Part shown: piece by piece, positions 62,244-64,000 of the stretch
How the letters are laid out: each line of letters starts with the position of its first letter
How positions within the stretch are numbered: position 1 is the first letter of the stretch
NCBI RefSeq assembly: GCF_030812215.1
Contig: NZ_JAUSSG010000015.1
Coordinates: forward strand, 54,388 to 118,387
From: Variovorax boronicumulans
Lineage (GTDB): Bacteria; Pseudomonadota; Gammaproteobacteria; Burkholderiales; Burkholderiaceae_C
Length of the DNA stretch: 64,000 bases
Direction: 5' to 3'
Made by a program: the position numbers and the translations under genes
Notes under the pieces: model-generated
Told to the model about the DNA's origin: nothing
The model's input: only the letters and a program-made list of their open reading frames with translations
Databases searched by the model: none

Positions 62244-63203
62244 TCACCGATCCCGAAATTCGATGAGCGCGCGTTCGATGTCGACCTTCGTGACATCGTC
62301 GAGGCGCGGAAAAATCGAAAACCCTGCTTCACTCTTTTCGGCCAGGGTATTCATCAATGCGGCGTCTTCTTCAATCGGCTTCCTCTCGAACAGCCGCAAC
62401 AATGCAAGCTCGACCTTGGAGTCCGGGTCGAACCTGTCCAGGCCGAGGAACGGCGCCAGATTCCTGGAGCTGATCTGCTGCAGCCGCATGGCCAGAGCAG
62501 GTGTCGCCTGCTCCGTTTCTCCGACGATCAGGAGTTGCAGGCTCATCTTGTTGATGCAGGACCACAGTTCCAACTCCTTGCGCCAGGGATCCGTGAGAAG
62601 CGGCGACCATGATTCGTCCTCCGCATCCAGAGGTTCGATGTGCAAGATGCAAGGGATGGCTGCAGCGTCAAAGAAATGCCAGTCGACGGCGCCGACCCTG
62701 CGGCCCATGGGCGTCGAGAACAAGCCTCGCCACGCCGCCATGGTGTGACTCGCGGCATCGACATGCTGAAGCACACGCGGGTCCCAGAAGCGAAACAGCC
62801 GCTTTCGTCCGTCGCTGTCTTTCAGCGATCCCATTCGTTCGAGCAGCAACACGAGCGAGTTGAGATCCGCATGACGTTCCTTGCAAACCAGAAATCCCGC
62901 AACACTCCTGCTTTGCGACCAGACCTCGCCCTCCTTCGGGATGTGCGTGGCCTCCGAAATGCTCAAGGACTGGAGGTCATGAAGGATCGCGCCCGTGGTT
63001 GATCCAGTCTCCAGGCCGAGTAGATAGGGCTGCTTGCAGTCCTCGGCCTCCGCATGTTTGAACTTCAGTTTTCTGATGCGGTCGCCCGGCGGCGGAGACA
63101 ACGCGATTCCATCAATGCCGAACGGATCACCGAAGAACGGATCGATCATGGCTTGCACTTGCCCGAGTCCGTGGAAGGAGTGGATTTCGCGCATGGAAAG
63201 CAT
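62244..63203 (-). CDS. DUF4123 T6SS effector adaptor
   Basis: The 319-aa product carries a DUF4123-type adaptor domain (about 10-150: YLLGLETGSTTGAILHDL... VAGFLVCKERHADLNSLVLLLERMG; FRFWDPRVLQHV), used to load effectors on VgrG. The ATG at 63203 is preferred because it lies after the VgrG stop; 63194 is possible. It sits between VgrG and the VasX-like gene, the usual arrangement for Tap/Tec adaptors. Confidence 0.9.
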   Translation of the reverse strand: MLSMREIHSFHGLGQVQAMIDPFFGDPFGIDGIALSPPPGDRIRKLKFKHAEAEDCKQPYLLGLETGSTTGAILHDLQSLSISEATHIPKEGEVWSQSRSVAGFLVCKERHADLNSLVLLLERMGSLKDSDGRKRLFRFWDPRVLQHVDAASHTMAAWRGLFSTPMGRRVGAVDWHFFDAAAIPCILHIEPLDAEDESWSPLLTDPWRKELELWSCINKMSLQLLIVGETEQATPALAMRLQQISSRNLAPFLGLDRFDPDSKVELALLRLFERKPIEEDAALMNTLAEKSEAGFSIFPRLDDVTKVDIERALIEFRDR

Positions 63204-63208
63204 CGAGC

Positions 63209-64000
63209 TCAAACGAGCGCGCCACCCCAGTTGCCGGCTTGCTCCGTCTTCTTGGCGCAACCCGCATAGGTGCTGTTTGCGAGCGAAGACGAGGCACTTG
63301 CGCTCCCGGGCCCCACGAAGTTGTGCATGCCCCTGAACGTCACCTTCCCTGGTGCATGGATCTTGATGCTTGACCCTTCGAGCTTGATGTACGCCCCCGC
63401 GCTGGTCAGCAGCACGTGCGTGGGCGCCTCGACATCCACGTTCTTCGTCGTGCTGGCGATCGTCACCTTCTTGTCCGCCGCAATCTTCGTTGCGCCCTTC
63501 TGGCTCTGCACGTTCACCTTGCCGCTGGCCGCATGCAATGCGATGCCGCGCTCCTGGTTCGGTTCGCCGCCCCCGCTCGCCTTGGCCCCCAGCGTGTAGA
63601 GGCTCACGCCCTTGGCCACGCCCACTGCGATCTGGCCTTGCGCAGGCAAGTCGATGTCCTGGTTGGCGACGATGGCAGTGTGCTTGCCGCTCACGGCAAT
63701 CGCCTCCTTCGGCGTCACGAAGCCGATGCCCATCGGCGCGCTGAACTGCAGGTGCGGCTCGCTGTAGGCAGTGACGCTGCCCTGGCCGCCTTCGGTGGTC
63801 TTGATGCCGTCACTGTTGCCGCCGTTTGCACTGCCTGATTGCGCCGCGCTGCCTTCCTGCGTCGCCCCCAGCACGTCGGCCACGTGCTTCAGTGCCTCGA
63901 TGGCAGGCAGTTTGTCCGGTGCCTCTTCACCCTTGATCTGCGCCTTCTGCGTCTGCGCACTCTTGGCCAGCGAAGTGGCGAGTTCTTCGGCCTGTTTCGT
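63209..64000 (-). CDS. vgrG: VgrG/TssI, C-terminal part (5' end outside window)
   Basis: The frame is open to the window edge. The visible 263 codons contain the DUF2345 needle (SAPMGIGFVTPKEAIAVSGKHTAIVANQDIDLPAQGQIAVGVAKGVSLYT; HAASGKVNVQSQKGATKIAADKKVTIASTTKNVDVEAPTHVLLTSAGAYIKLEGSSIKIHAPGKVTFRG) and end in a 30-residue Ser/Ala tail. It is the first of two VgrGs and would carry the VasX-like effector through the DUF4123 adaptor. Confidence 0.92.
   Translation of the reverse strand, partial: TKQAEELATSLAKSAQTQKAQIKGEEAPDKLPAIEALKHVADVLGATQEGSAAQSGSANGGNSDGIKTTEGGQGSVTAYSEPHLQFSAPMGIGFVTPKEAIAVSGKHTAIVANQDIDLPAQGQIAVGVAKGVSLYTLGAKASGGGEPNQERGIALHAASGKVNVQSQKGATKIAADKKVTIASTTKNVDVEAPTHVLLTSAGAYIKLEGSSIKIHAPGKVTFRGMHNFVGPGSASASSSLANSTYAGCAKKTEQAGNWGGALV

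Overview
The window is a GC-rich chromosomal segment of a betaproteobacterium of the Comamonadaceae type, most like Variovorax. This placement is inferred from protein sequences, the dat-ybeD-lipB-lipA order, a BpeAB/TtgABC-like efflux operon and REP-like intergenic repeats; no search was run. It is densely coded with many ATGA/TGATG stop-start overlaps. There is no gene-free stretch above 300 bp, and no IS element, CRISPR array or rRNA operon. One tRNA gene (Arg-CCG) is present.

Layout. 1-4200: end of rsmI, a LysR gene overlapping kptA, a HAD-like protein, a GST and tRNA-Arg. 4200-11000: a TetR repressor divergent from a three-gene RND efflux operon. 11100-13900: a membrane-anchored cytochrome c, a DUF2946-type protein, a YheT-like hydrolase and a SnoaL-like protein. 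14100-26320: a large pyrimidine-catabolism region. rutABCDEF is followed by the convergent rutR, and rutR diverges from a second operon coding for a 2-oxoglutarate/Fe(II) oxygenase, a VOC protein, a complete BMP-type ABC importer and a cysteine hydrolase. Both operons carry a RutR-like palindrome followed by a sigma-54 -24/-12 promoter, so they look like one nitrogen-regulated regulon. rutE carries an apparent one-base deletion, and no rutG permease is present.

26300-29200: an NAD-binding protein and a LemA-TPM-TPM set. 29200-35750: a ligase-associated DNA repair cluster (exonuclease, ATP-dependent ligase, DEXH helicase, PdeM) interrupted by trxC on the other strand. 35800-43200: DUF3617 and PAP2 proteins, then a carbohydrate ABC importer with a Gfo/Idh dehydrogenase and a ROK regulator. 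43400-51210: the atp operon (atpI-B-E-F-H-A-G-D-C read on the minus strand) with a small lipoprotein gene inserted between atpG and atpD. 51370-54280: dat, ybeD, lipB, lipA.

54500-64000: a type VI secretion cargo island on the minus strand. It reads VgrG (cut by the window end), DUF4123 adaptor, VasX-like membrane effector, second VgrG, an unusual effector with a possible transglutaminase/papain-like C-terminal domain, and a small exported protein that is probably its immunity partner. The last two genes are visibly more AT-rich than the rest.

Best candidates for something undescribed: (1) the RutR/sigma-54 linked oxygenase-ABC-hydrolase operon as an extension of the Rut pathway, possibly for thymine or another substituted pyrimidine; (2) the T6SS effector/immunity pair at 54508-56494.
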